Made by a program: the position numbers and the translations under genes. DNA of 64,000 nucleotides from Anthoceros angustus (lineage: Eukaryota > Streptophyta > Anthocerotopsida > Anthocerotales > Anthocerotaceae): the NCBI GenBank assembly GCA_010909165.1, contig MU008175.1, positions 921,370-985,369 of the forward strand, written 5' to 3'. A model generated the notes under the pieces. The model did no database searches, had not been told where the DNA came from, and saw only the letters and a program-made list of their open reading frames with translations. This document shows positions 12,686 to 22,763 of this stretch, in pieces (the first letter of the stretch is position 1; every line of letters begins with the position of its first letter).

Positions 12686-13228
12686 ATGACGCGATCGGTG
12701 TGGAAAGGCCCGTTCGCGGATGCCTGCATGTTCAAGCCCAAAAAGGGCAGCAGATGGTTGCTGTGGTCTCGTAGATCCTGTATCTTCCCGCAGTTTGTCG
12801 GTCAGAATGCGCATGTGTACAATGGGAAGAGCTTTGTGAGCGTGAAGATCACCGAGGACATGGTTGGCCACAAATTGGGGGAGTTCGCGGCCACGAGGAA
12901 AGTCCCGGTTCATCCCACCAAGGGAGGGAAAGGAGGAAAAGGGGGGGCAAAGGGAGGGAAGAAGGGATACTGCACTCAGGCCGATTCCACTGTACCACGT
13001 TCCGAGTTTGCTGCTACGGATTCTTTCCACAGGAGCCATTCTCTTTTCGGGATGTCAACTTGTGTTCCCCTCCAGGTTTCTGACCGTTTTGAAGGCCTGA
13101 GATGGAACCGGAGGCTCGTGCATGCTGCGTCCTCTGCTCCTGTTCCGGAGCTTTCGACTTTTAGGTCTGGTAAGCATGAGGCAGTGCCCTGTTTCCATCC
13201 GTGTAGGGAGTGGTGTGTTTCATACTAG
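12686..13228 (+). CDS. RPS19: Mitochondrial-type ribosomal protein S19, nuclear copy
   Basis: S19 is a small-subunit head protein next to the decoding region. The first ~75 residues match plant mitochondrial S19: [55 protein letters not shown]. Codons are GC-rich like neighbouring nuclear genes, unlike plant mitochondrial DNA, so this looks like an adapted transferred gene and not a fresh organelle insertion. The body is followed by a Gly/Lys-rich tail ([15 protein letters not shown]). After that the frame stays open to 13228 but reads like non-conserved sequence; a consensus donor (GTAAGC) at about 13170 suggests the true C-terminus lies before that point or in another exon. No ATG-initiated targeting extension is in frame: a stop lies at 12605-12607, so targeting is either internal or encoded in an unseen upstream exon. 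Confidence 0.85.
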   Translation: MTRSVWKGPFADACMFKPKKGSRWLLWSRRSCIFPQFVGQNAHVYNGKSFVSVKITEDMVGHKLGEFAATRKVPVHPTKGGKGGKGGAKGGKKGYCTQADSTVPRSEFAATDSFHRSHSLFGMSTCVPLQVSDRFEGLRWNRRLVHAASSAPVPELSTFRSGKHEAVPCFHPCREWCVSY

Positions 13229-13967
13229 CAGTGGCCTTGCAGATAACGTGTTTTCGTGGAGGCTGCGAACGAAGTTGGCTTCTCAGATTGGCTCTCCCAT
13301 TGTTACGAGGTTCGGGGTGAGGATTTTGATGTCTTATATCTGCACATCCATGTTGGTTGCTGTTTTGTGAAATCTTTTGCTGGCCTTAACTTAGGCGGTG
13401 CCATTATGCAAACTGGGTTAACAATCCGTGTTGTATCCAGGCTGGACAGGGAGGGATCCCTGGAGTTGCTGGACTCAAAATGTTCACCTGAGCCACCTTG
13501 GTGGAAGAGCACGAGATGGATTTGGAACAGGTTGATGATGGCCTACCTGGAGAGAGTGAGCAGGCAGGGTCCAGGAGTTTCGGGAAAGCATTCAATAACC
13601 AATGGCTGAGATAATGGGTTGCAGGCTATGGGGGTAGGAAGCTCTTTGCGGTGCCAAACCGATGGAGCTCAGAGACTACCTTTGTGTTCAATCCAGAATG
13701 AACAGGCCGAAGAGGTGAAGCTCCAAGCTCAGGCCTCAAGTTCATCTGCAAACTCGTAGCGACATCTCTTGTAACCTCAAGCATGTCACTGTTATCAATT
13801 GGAGCCTCGATTGGCTCAAGAATATGTATAGTCTTACAGGTTGTTCTGCTTCTGTTTGCTTTCCTCAACCTTGTTCCCCAACTCCAGTACAGTGAGTCTC
13901 GGGAGAAGCAAACGTTTGAGACAAAATTGTCAAATGCTCTGCTGCAATGGGCAGCATCATAGTCTCA
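13229..13967. other. Between RPS19 and the Tim17/22 gene
   Basis: Short uninformative ORFs only. It probably holds the 3' untranslated parts of the two convergent genes, perhaps with a spliced S19 3' exon (candidate acceptors near 13440 and 13625). Confidence 0.4.
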
Positions 13968-14844
13968 TCAGTTGCCGTCCGCACTCTGCCCCGCACGGAG
14001 ATTCTCTACCGTCTTCCTAAGGCTCTTCTCTCTCTGCGCTTCTCGCTTAGCAGCCTCCTCGTCAGTCAGCCGCCTGATGGGAAACCAGTCAGGCAAGCGC
14101 CACTCCTGAGCCGCTGGCTTCTCAATATCATCCAGGATGAGTTCCTCTCCACCTTGGTCGGGCAAAGTTGCCACAAAGTTACTCAGCCTGTACTCCCGCA
14201 GCTCATTAGCAGCAAGCTGCAAGCCCGTCCCAACGCCGGCAAACAGCAGCGCACAAGGAAGAGCCCTTGCAGGACCACCTGAGAAGGACACACAGCACAT
14301 GAGCTCGGGACGGCCACAGCGAATTGACACAACAGGCTGGGAGCGATTCCAACCTTGAAGCCGGCCCAGCAGAGCTCCACTGGCAAGGCCTCCAAGCAGA
14401 GCATTCACCAAGTCGTCAGGGTGCGCAGCACGCAGTTCTCGCACAAGCTCCTGGGCACCTGCAAGGCCGCTCTGGCATGACGAGGAAGCGATGGAAGCCC
14501 AAAAGTTGAGAAAGAGAGAAGAATGAGAACTCACAGCAGAAGCTGGCTGTGACCAGGGCGCCGTTGGAAGCAGCAGCTCCGGCCCATCTCACCGCACCCT
14601 GCCTCCTCACCAACCCCACAACCGAGCCCACGCCAGCTCCTACCGCGGCTGGAAACAATCCCACATGTTGCACGGGTGGCATGCTCCAAAACCACATCAA
14701 CGCAAGCAGAGGACGGAGCCATGAAGGATATTCACCTGCCGTGAGAGTGCGGGAGGCTATGCGCTGAGCCCAGCCTTGAGTGCCGGTGTAATCTGCCGGC
14801 CTCCTGGCCCGCGTGCGATCCGGCTGTGCGGCATCCGTTGCCAT
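13968..14844 (-). CDS. Tim17/Tim22/Tim23-family inner-membrane protein
   Basis: Four exons on the minus strand (14844-14736, 14648-14535, 14458-14354, 14278-13968) sum to 639 nt, or 212 aa, with all phases matching. The middle of the protein is a run of glycine-rich hydrophobic helices with GxxxG-like spacing: AVGAGVGSVVGLVRRQGAVR, WAGAAASNGALVTASFC, LVNALLGGLASGALLGRLQ, LPCALLFAGVGTGLQLAANE. This fits the Tim17/22/23/Pmp24 superfamily, which includes inner-membrane translocase channels, complex I subunits and plastid OEP16-like proteins. A charged C-terminal tail (WRLPDWFPIRRLTDEEAAKR) follows. I cannot say which subfamily it belongs to; the double arginine/tryptophan stretch differs from canonical TIM22 and TIM23 as I remember them. 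It shares a short upstream region with the divergent PII gene. Confidence 0.75.
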
Positions 14845-14975
14845 GGTTGCATTTTAGAGCGACATGAGAGGAAATCGGTGCATCACACTTGTAGGCTGTG
14901 AAGTGCTGAAGAGAAAGTACACTATTCGCTTAGGGCTCCGCGGTAGTAGTGGGGAGAGCCAGACCTGACGGTGAC
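14845..14975. promoter_or_regulatory. Short shared upstream region of a divergent gene pair
   Basis: Only 131 bp separate the start codons of the minus-strand Tim17/22-family gene and the plus-strand PII gene. Both 5' untranslated regions and core promoters must lie here or overlap the opposite gene, so a bidirectional promoter is likely. No TATA box is evident. Confidence 0.6.
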
Positions 14976-15623
14976 ATGGCGGGAGCTTTGGCGCAGAGCT
15001 GCGTCTCCACCGCGACGTTCCTGCCTGCCGTGGGCAAGCAAGCAGATGGAGCTGAAGGCGCCCGTTCCGTGAGCAGCGCGCGCTTCCCGGCGCGGAAGCC
15101 CGGGGGATTGCGCAAGCTGGCGCAGCAGCAGCCAGCGGCTCCGAGGCAGGCCGCGGCAAGGGCAGGCAACAGCAACAGCAGGAGCGGGGCCAGGAGCAGC
15201 AGCGAAAGCGGGAGCGGGAGAGCGGAATTCTACAAGGTGGAGGCGGTGGTGCGGCCCTGGAGGCTGAACCTGGTAGCTGCGGCGTTGCTGCGCGAGGGAA
15301 TTCGGGGCGTGACGGTGTCGGATGTGCGGGGCTTCGGGGCGCAGGGAGGCTCCCGGGAGCGCCAGGCCGGCTCCGAGTTCACCGAAGGCAGCTTCGTCAG
15401 CAAAGTGAAGCTGGAGATCGTGGTGTCCCAGGAGCAGGTGGAGACGGTTGTGGACATCATCATCGGCGAGGCCAGGACCGGGGAGATCGGCGACGGCAAG
15501 ATCTGGCTCACGCCAGTCGACGACATCATTCGCATCCGCACTGGAGAGCGGGGCCTGCAGGCGGAGCGCATGGCGGGCGGCCGAGCGGAGCTCCTTTCTT
15601 CGCAGCACTCCCCTTCTCTGTGA
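14976..15623 (+). CDS. GLB1: Plastid PII nitrogen/carbon sensor protein
   Basis: PII binds ATP/ADP, 2-oxoglutarate and, in plants, glutamine, and regulates N-acetylglutamate kinase and acetyl-CoA carboxylase in the plastid. One exon encodes 215 aa: a Ser/Ala/Arg-rich transit peptide of roughly 75 residues, then the full PII core. Landmarks are FYKVEAVVRPWRLN, the signature GIRGVTVSDVRGFGAQGGS, the T-loop (SEFTEGSFVSKVKLEIVV), and the second signature ARTGEIGDGKIWLTPVDDII with RIRTGERG. A 22-residue tail after RTGERG corresponds to the Q-loop extension that confers glutamine sensing in plants. The ATG at 14976 is the first in-frame one and gives a sensible transit peptide. The gene is intronless here. 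Confidence 0.95.
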   Translation: MAGALAQSCVSTATFLPAVGKQADGAEGARSVSSARFPARKPGGLRKLAQQQPAAPRQAAARAGNSNSRSGARSSSESGSGRAEFYKVEAVVRPWRLNLVAAALLREGIRGVTVSDVRGFGAQGGSRERQAGSEFTEGSFVSKVKLEIVVSQEQVETVVDIIIGEARTGEIGDGKIWLTPVDDIIRIRTGERGLQAERMAGGRAELLSSQHSPSL

Positions 15624-16941
15624 CTGCGCGCGTCCTTCGAATCGTCACCAGCCTGCTCCTCCTCGGCCTCCTCCGCGGCCGTAAACACCTCTTCGTGCGC
15701 AGCGTAAGTTAAAGGATGCGCGGATTGAGTAGAGGCCAGATTTTGCTGCGCGACTATGGACAATCTTTGCTACCTCGACTCCCTTCGTCGCTCTATGTTT
15801 TGCTCCGTACAATTTTCAAGGGCAATCTGTTCTTTCTTTCTGGTTCCAATCGTGTCTTAGTTTCGTCATTTTGGATCACCTGTGCATAGAGATGGGCAAA
15901 CTGTTACCTTCATCGACAGTACTCTTTTCTGCTATGCTCAGAATTCTGGTATCTGCAGTGGGGAATGTGGCCCTCAAGTTTTGCAGCGAACTTTGTTCTT
16001 GAGCAGAAATGTTAGGCACGAAAGAGTGTCGTCTCCCACTGGAGCACAACGAGGCGTCTTCGAAATGGGCCACCTGGGCCTACCGCACAACATCCATAGA
16101 CAGGACACGACAACAAAACCAAGCTTCACTGCAATGCAGCGGCCCGTATCTGAGCCTATGGTATATGCTATCACTTATCACCAATTGCATGTGCACTACA
16201 AGACGACGAGATTCAAGGGTCGAATCCGCTTGCAGGAGGCAGCAGCGCCCTGGATCCTGGGCAGCTGTCCGCGGCCCAGTTGCGGATCTAATCGAAGGCT
16301 GTACAGTTCGCTGACGACTCCAATTGAAAGGCTGTGATGGGCACATACATTTGTGATTGTGACAGGTATATATGTACCACGAAAGCCGATGTGTAGTTAC
16401 GTACATTTATCTACCAACATGACGTGAGGAGTTAAGACTGCAAACTGCAGCAATTGGTGTGCACCTGGAAATAAGGAAAAGGGCTTAGAGGCTGGAAGGA
16501 AAGGAAGGGAGATTCCGCCTGACAACCAATTGGCTAGTGAAATCAAGACTTTATAGCATCACGGATAATTTTTTTACACCACTTATCCACAGCGTTTTAT
16601 AAGCCCTTTGCTGCTATGTATGTACATATCTACATTTACAAACCTTTTCATCCGTAAATCAGAAGAGAAGCTTTGCGAATCTTCATCTAGTCATTTCAAT
16701 TGACGCAATAACAGTACGTAGGTAGTTCGTGACCTCTGTGTCGATGGTTGATGACCACGGAGAGTCAAAGTTAGCCGGGGCTGCTCGACTCAGAAAACAA
16801 TCTCACTAGAAAAGAATCTGGCAAAAACTACACCAGACAGGCTGTTGCCCCTTTATCGGTTGCCTGCCCTGAAAGAATCCGTGCCAAAGAATTGAGAGCC
16901 AAGCAGCCAGAGCGTCATTCGTGCTTTTGTATGCTGTCATG
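15624..16941. other. Intergenic, untranslated ends of PII and IFRD genes
   Basis: No domain-bearing ORF. The two flanking genes converge here, so much of it is probably 3' untranslated sequence. A GTAG-type motif lies at 16716-16726. Confidence 0.4.
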
Positions 16942-18237
16942 TCAACATCCAGCGAGGTACTCATCCTTCACAGATCGGCGGCGATTCATGAGTTGGGTTC
17001 TTGCTTTGCTGACGAAGGACGAGTGCAACCTCCTCTCCCTCTTGTCCATGCCTGGGGACTCCCGGGGAACGTAGTTGAATATGTGCTGCAGCAAGGGATT
17101 CTCCTGCATATGCTTCTGAAAGCCCTCTGCCAAATACTTGCGCAGGTAATTTAGCTGGATGGTCTGACCCCAAGTGCTGATCCTCAAGACATCCCCTTGC
17201 TTGAGCTTCACGACCGTCTCCCGACATTCACACCCATCTTCGATACTAGCCAAGAAGGAGCGGAAGGAGCTGGTATTCACCTTGGACAGACGCTCTTTCT
17301 TGGACTGCCGTGACTTACTCTCAGCGTCACTCAGTGAAACCATCAATGCCTTCATCTCATGCATCAACCCACAAAACTCCTTCCCCCGAGCAGCCCAGGC
17401 AACTTCATAATCGGGATCCCCAGAAGACCCTCCTCCTGCCACATCCTCCGGCAGCGCGGCAGCCTCGAACAGCAACCCCACAGCCTCCCCGGCAGTTTTC
17501 CGAACAGCCAAGTCTTCAGCTTCAACGAGGACAGCACACAGCGGAGGAAGCCCCAGCTTCACATAATGAACAACCCTGTACGAAGGCAGAGTCGTGAACA
17601 AAAGATTCCAAGCAGCCACAGCCGCTGCCTTAACCGTCCCCGACCCCTTCCCGGCCGCGATCTGCCACACCATCCCGATAACTCCACCCTCCGCCACAGC
17701 CACAGACCCCAGAGCCGACGCCTCCACATCCACATCCCCAGTGTAGGTCCCGATGAAAGACACCACCGCCAAACACTCCAACCCCGCCACGGAATTCCCC
17801 TTCACGAGCTTCAGCAACGGTGGGAAACACTCCTCCACCAAAAGCTTCAACCCTAAATCCCCTTCAGTGGCCACAGTGAGGGCCAAAAGCCCCAACGCCC
17901 TACAGGCCAGCGCCACCTCCGACGCCCCTCCCTTCTTCACGCAATTCACGAACCTCCCCACCAGGGTCTCGTACTTGTCCGGCACAAACTCCAACATCAA
18001 CCCCATATTACACGCCATCAGCGCAATCAACCCCCGCAAGCCCGCCTCCCTAATACTCCCCCGCTTCTCATACAACGCATCCACAAACCCATCAACCTGC
18101 GAGAAATCCCTGTCCTCCGCCTCCTCCTCCCCATCCGCGGAATACATGGACACGGTCTCGCCGGAGGAGACGGTGCTCATGGTCTCGTCATCCGTCTCCT
18201 CCCCCCGGGCCCGGCCCCTGCCTCCCCTGGGCGCCAT
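16942..18237 (-). CDS. Interferon-related developmental regulator (IFRD) family protein, SAT32-like
   Basis: A single exon encodes 431 aa. The N-terminus is acidic and Ser-rich (DDETMSTVSSGETVSMYSAD). An armadillo-like helical region follows (about residues 45-300; for example RGLIALMACNMGLMLEFV, ALACRALGLLALTVATEGD, KAAAVAAWNLLFTTLP). The IFRD C-terminal domain closes it: SSFRSFLASIEDGCECRETV, then LRISTWGQTIQLNYLRKYLA, EGFQKHMQENPLLQHIFNY. Animal IFRD1/2 are transcriptional co-regulators and ribosome hibernation-associated factors; the Arabidopsis relative SAT32 was reported in salt tolerance. Function in this plant is inferred from family only. Confidence 0.9.
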   Translation of the reverse strand: MAPRGGRGRARGEETDDETMSTVSSGETVSMYSADGEEEAEDRDFSQVDGFVDALYEKRGSIREAGLRGLIALMACNMGLMLEFVPDKYETLVGRFVNCVKKGGASEVALACRALGLLALTVATEGDLGLKLLVEECFPPLLKLVKGNSVAGLECLAVVSFIGTYTGDVDVEASALGSVAVAEGGVIGMVWQIAAGKGSGTVKAAAVAAWNLLFTTLPSYRVVHYVKLGLPPLCAVLVEAEDLAVRKTAGEAVGLLFEAAALPEDVAGGGSSGDPDYEVAWAARGKEFCGLMHEMKALMVSLSDAESKSRQSKKERLSKVNTSSFRSFLASIEDGCECRETVVKLKQGDVLRISTWGQTIQLNYLRKYLAEGFQKHMQENPLLQHIFNYVPRESPGMDKRERRLHSSFVSKARTQLMNRRRSVKDEYLAGC

Positions 18238-19396
18238 ACCTCCACCACTTCCTCACACCGCGCGAACCGCCCACCGAGCCCGAACCCAACAAATCCTCAC
18301 ACCGCACAAACCGCCCACCAAGCCCGAACACAGCAAATCCAAGCCTCGATCCGCCCCAACCGCCGCCCACCAACTACGTCCCTTGCTTCCCTCCGCATGG
18401 GCAATCGCACCCGCATCGGCAGCGAGCAGCCAACCCCGCATCCACGCAGGCGGCGCAGGAGCAGCAGGAGCGGAGTCGCGGCGCAGCCATCTACCAAGAA
18501 GACGAGACGCGGGAGTCGGCGGAGGCGAAGTTAAGGGATGCTTGATGCCGGGAATCTCTTCACGCTGCGATTCCTTACGGCGGCCGCCACGCTTCCCCTT
18601 CACAGTCCGGGACTCCGGCAGCCTAGGAGGAGGCGTGCGGATGCGGATGTAAGGCGGAGGCGGGAGAGCAATAGCCCAGGGACAGGGCCTTGATAGGCCC
18701 GGAACGCGTCCAGGCAACTTCCCGATCCGGGAACCACTCTCTGGCCGCCAGGTTGGCACAAAGCCTGGCCTTGAAACAACTCGTCGAACCCACGGCTGCT
18801 TCCTGCCGCATGCACGCAACGTGGTCCACAAGTGTCCTCCCTGCAACTTCCTTTGTTAGTCGTTAGTCCGAGCCGTAATGACCGGTAATGAACCACTATC
18901 TACACAACTAGTTTGGAGGCGACGCGAGTTTCGTGTACCTAGATGGCTTAGGTTGCACGGGGACTTCTTCAACTTCTTCCACTCAACAGTCTTCTACCTA
19001 TTATTATATATATACATATATAATAAAATATTTCAATTTAATAGAAAATTAAATTTTAATTATTATTATTTATTTTAGATTTAATATAATGACTTATTAG
19101 TTTATTTGAAATTTAAAAACTGATTAAGATAATTTTATCATTTTTAAAAAATTAAAACAATATAAAAACTTATAGAATTTTTGAGAGTATGGTATTAGAG
19201 GACCAGAATAAAAGAAGAAGAGTAAGATTGAGTGGAAAGAAGAAGTGATTAAAAGGGAACAAGTTACTATTTGTGTGATATGTTGCAAGAGAATGTCTAG
19301 GAGCTAGAAAATAGTAGTTGAATACAAGGGAATGTGTTTCATATGGAATGCCAATATTGTCACGGGCCATCTATATCTTTTTAGGGTTATGTATAG

Positions 19397-19436
19397 AAAG
19401 AAATAGTCCCGTCAGATACGTGGGGACTATTTCTTT
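19397..19436. repeat. Perfect 14-bp-stem hairpin
   Basis: AAAGAAATAGTCCC at 19397-19410 is the exact reverse complement of 19423-19436, with a 12-base loop. It lies just inside the left inverted repeat of the possible element. Confidence 0.75.
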
Positions 19437-19479
19437 ATGCCACATATGAACACATCAGCGTTCGCTGCAGCCCACCGGT

Positions 19480-19607
19480 GTATCGATGTCGTCAACCTCA
19501 TGATGCACACAAACTTTTTTTCTGTTGCCCAATTGTGGTTAGGGTATCGATGTCGTCAACCTCATGATGCACACAAACTTTTTTTCTGTTGCCCAATTGT
19601 GGTTAGG
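19480..19607. repeat. 64-bp tandem duplication
   Basis: Two essentially identical 64-bp units in head-to-tail order, beginning GTATCGATGTCGTCAACC, at 19480-19543 and 19544-19607. The lack of divergence suggests recent origin. Confidence 0.9.
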
Positions 19608-19818
19608 GTTCCGCCAGCCACTACAAGCACGTTTGGTGACCGGTGTATCGACGACTCAAATGCTATGTGATGAAGGGGAGTGACGAGACATGAGACAAGG
19701 GGCCTTAAACCAGTGCCTAGGCTGAGCCTCTTATGCTGCACAATGCACAAGCCTTAGGTGCATGTTGTAGCCATTATCACGGAGAGCGAAGCCTTTACGT
19801 GAGAGCGCAACCTGCACG

Positions 19819-19880
19819 CAAACCAAACTTGCCGAAATAAATTGTGTATGAAGCCAAACTTGCCGAAATAAATTGTGTAT
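19819..19880. repeat. 31-bp tandem duplication
   Basis: The string CCAAACTTGCCGAAATAAAT recurs with a period of 31 bp (starts 19823 and 19854). Confidence 0.85.
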
Positions 19881-20546
19881 GTGTGCACTGCTGCATGTAA
19901 ACATGTGTGTGTGGTGATCATAACCCTAAAACCTAAAGAACAAAACTTCTGCATGACACAATGACAACACCAGGCCAAAAGTGTGTGATAGGAATGTGTC
20001 ATGATGGGAACACTTGGCCAAAAGTGTATGATAGAAAGTTTTTTTGCCCGCGTACGACCTACCGAGACCGATGTGGTGCCGTATATTTTACAAGGAATCT
20101 TGAATATGCCATGGCATAATTGAATACAGTACAGCAAAAAAAAAATGTCACACAATCAATGGCCCGTGACAAATCGGTATTCCATATATTCAGCAATCAA
20201 AAGACTTCAACTATTGGGTCTTTGGAAGTTGGTCGCTTTTAATTACTATGATGGATATTTTTATTGATATCATCTGAATTGAAATGGGTAATGTGAACAA
20301 TAACCAAAGAATCAAAGAAGCGGAAGGTCGCGGTGAGTGATTGATCATGCTCATAGTTCACGCAGGTTAGCTCATTTCTAGGGCTTGCAGGGGTCTAAGT
20401 GTCGGCAGCGCGGGCGAAAGGTGTGCTCTTGCAGGATGGGTGACGCGGGAATGCCAGGCAACGAAGGCGTTGCACAGACGAAACGAGATACCGTAGCGGC
20501 GCGTGCTGGGTGAAGGCACTGACGGAAGGCGGGGATTGGAGAGGCG

Positions 20547-22376
20547 ATGGATTTGCTGGTAGACTATTCGGACGAGAGTCAGGATGATGGCAGAGCGGCT
20601 GCGGAGCAGGAGCAGGATGAAGCCACCAGCTCAGGACGCAGCATGGACGTGGACCCCCCCGGGTCGCCTGATTCTCCTGTGCGGCTCATGGCCCCTCTTA
20701 AGTCTTGTGCTCCGGCAGTGGCCGACTCTCTGGCCTTGTACAATCCCAAGGGGAGTCTGCCCACCGACTGGAGGCGGCCTGTCGACCCGGCGCAGCACAA
20801 GGTGAACTTCAACCCTACCTATGACCAGCTGTGGGCGCCGATTGCGGGGCCTGCGCATCCCTTCGCCAAGGACGGGATGGCGCAGGGGATGCGGAATCAC
20901 AAGCTGGGGTACGTGGAGGATGCCGCCATCGCGCCCTTCATGTTTGACGAGCAGTATAATACATTTCACTCCTACGGGTATGCCGCGGACCCGGCGGGGT
21001 TGGTAGGGTTGAATCTAGTGGGGGACGTGGATGCCAGCGCCAAGAACGAGGGGGCTACTGTGTACAGTGTTAGGCAGAAGGAGCAGAGGAAGAGGAAGGC
21101 GGAGAGGAGGATGCAGAAGGAGAAGGAGCTTGGCGGTGAAGCGGAGGCGGAGGCACAGGCAGGGGAAGAGGGGAAGGAAGGAGAGGAGCCGGACAAGTTT
21201 AACCCCGCAACGGAAGAGTGGCTGCTGAAAAACAGCAAGAGCCCCTGGTCGGGAAAAAAGGAGGGTTTGCAAGGAGAGCTGACGGAGGAGCAGAAGAAAT
21301 ATGCGGAAGAGCACGAGCTGAAGAAGACTGAGAAGGACCGAGTCGAGAAGGTGGAGATGGAGGATAAGAGTACTTTCCACGGGAAGGAGGAGCGAGATTA
21401 TCAGGGCAGGTCATGGATAGAGGCCCCCAAAGATGTGAAGGCCACTAACGACCACTGTTACATTCCCAAGCGCTGGATCCATACGTGGAGCGGTCACACT
21501 AAAGGAGTGGCGGCCATACGGTTCTTCCCTAAGTCTGGCCATCTGCTTCTTTCAGGCAGTATGGATACCAAGATCAAGATCTGGGATGTTCATGGGAGTG
21601 GCAAGTGCATGAGGACGTACATGGGACATTCTAAGGCTGTCCGGGACATATCGTTCAACAACGATGGTACCAGGTTTCTTAGTGCTAGCTACGATAGGAA
21701 GATCAAGCTGTGGGATACGGAGACAGGAAAGGTGATATCATCCTTCACCACAGGGAAGATACCGTATGTAGTCAAATTTAATCCTGACAGTGATAAGCAG
21801 AACGTGCTGCTAGCAGGCATGAGTGACAAGAAGATTGTGCAGTGGGACATGACATCTGGGGAAATCACTCAGGAGTATGACCAGCATCTGGGCGCTGTGA
21901 ACACCATCACGTTTGTGGACGACAACAGGAGGTTTGTGACATCCAGTGACGACAAGTCTTTGAGGGTGTGGGAGTTTGGGATTCCAGTGGTGATCAAGTA
22001 CATCAGCGAGCCTCACATGCACTCCATGCCGTCCATCACTGTCCATCCAAATACAAACTGGTTTGCAGCTCAGAGTCTGGACAATCAGATTCTGATTTAC
22101 AGCACAAGGGAGCGGTTCCGGCTGAACAAGAAGAAGAGGTTTGCTGGGCACATTGTGGCAGGGTTTGCATGTCAGGTGAATTTCTCGCCTGATGGTAGGT
22201 TCATAATGTCAGGCGACGGTGAGGGTAGGTGCTGGTTTTGGGACTGGAAAACTTGCAAGGTGTTTCGGACTCTCAAGTGCCACGAAAGTGTATGCATCGG
22301 AGCTGAGTGGCACCCACTGGAGCAGAGCAAGGTGGCCACCTGTGGATGGGATGGCCAAATCAAGTTTTGGGATTAG
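20547..22376 (+). CDS. PRP17: Pre-mRNA processing factor 17 (PRP17/CDC40)
   Basis: PRP17 is a WD40 protein of the second catalytic step of splicing. One exon encodes 609 aa, close to the plant orthologue length. The N-terminal half carries the conserved [20 protein letters not shown] and [17 protein letters not shown] segments and a charged Lys/Glu-rich linker. [20 protein letters not shown] precedes a seven-bladed WD40 propeller (from about residue 310: [45 protein letters not shown], ending [11 protein letters not shown]). Identity to the plant orthologue as I recall it is very high in the propeller. The ATG at 20547 gives [11 protein letters not shown], the expected acidic start. The gene is intronless here. 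Confidence 0.96.
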   Translation: MDLLVDYSDESQDDGRAAAEQEQDEATSSGRSMDVDPPGSPDSPVRLMAPLKSCAPAVADSLALYNPKGSLPTDWRRPVDPAQHKVNFNPTYDQLWAPIAGPAHPFAKDGMAQGMRNHKLGYVEDAAIAPFMFDEQYNTFHSYGYAADPAGLVGLNLVGDVDASAKNEGATVYSVRQKEQRKRKAERRMQKEKELGGEAEAEAQAGEEGKEGEEPDKFNPATEEWLLKNSKSPWSGKKEGLQGELTEEQKKYAEEHELKKTEKDRVEKVEMEDKSTFHGKEERDYQGRSWIEAPKDVKATNDHCYIPKRWIHTWSGHTKGVAAIRFFPKSGHLLLSGSMDTKIKIWDVHGSGKCMRTYMGHSKAVRDISFNNDGTRFLSASYDRKIKLWDTETGKVISSFTTGKIPYVVKFNPDSDKQNVLLAGMSDKKIVQWDMTSGEITQEYDQHLGAVNTITFVDDNRRFVTSSDDKSLRVWEFGIPVVIKYISEPHMHSMPSITVHPNTNWFAAQSLDNQILIYSTRERFRLNKKKRFAGHIVAGFACQVNFSPDGRFIMSGDGEGRCWFWDWKTCKVFRTLKCHESVCIGAEWHPLEQSKVATCGWDGQIKFWD

Positions 22377-22763
22377 TCTTCGGTTTCCGAAGCTGCTGTG
22401 TAGGATATGTAGGTAGGTAGTTTTGACTGTTCTGCTTGTGTTTCCATGCTGACAAAATGGCAAAGATACCAGTTGGGCATCATCCTCTCGTTATGCATCC
22501 CAAGCCTTTGCACCTAGTTCCACATGAACAACGAAAGTGATGCTCACATCGAACGTTGTGCTACTTTGTAGAACAATAAAATGACGCTCTAAATTAGTCC
22601 CCGGGATTAATAGACCGGGTTTACATCAATTATGGGTCGAACCAGATTGAGAGAAGGAATACACCCGTCTTCCTGATGTTCGAAGGATAGCAGGCCTCTC
22701 CTCTCCTGTCCATAGGAAAAATTCTATCAATCCATGTCAGGTGTACTAATAAATAATCAGTCT
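22377..22763. other. Intergenic between convergent PRP17 and CYP98
   Basis: 387 bp holding the 3' untranslated regions of both genes. A GTAGGTAGGTAGTT motif lies at about 22406-22420. Confidence 0.5.

Larger units (their letters stand above)
19340..20188. mobile_element. Possible non-autonomous element bounded by inverted repeats
   Basis: The segment 19340-19370 (ending CACGGGCCAT) is the imperfect reverse complement of 20159-20188 (starting ATGGCCCGTGAC), about 30 bp with an identical 14-base inner core. The 850 bp between them encode no transposase. No clear target-site duplication is visible, so the assignment to a DNA transposon is tentative; a chance inverted pair around shuffled repeats is the alternative. 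Confidence 0.4.
18238..20546. other. AT-rich gap with repeats between IFRD and PRP17
   Basis: The first 600 bases are GC-rich and probably the IFRD promoter. From 18960 to 19200 the DNA is extremely AT-rich. The rest contains a hairpin, two short tandem duplications and a pair of inverted 30-bp repeats, listed separately. No gene seen. Confidence 0.5.

Noticed and set aside
17359-18652. Plus-strand frames of 165 and 299 codons
   Set aside because: Antisense shadows of the GC-rich IFRD gene, which has clear homology on the minus strand.
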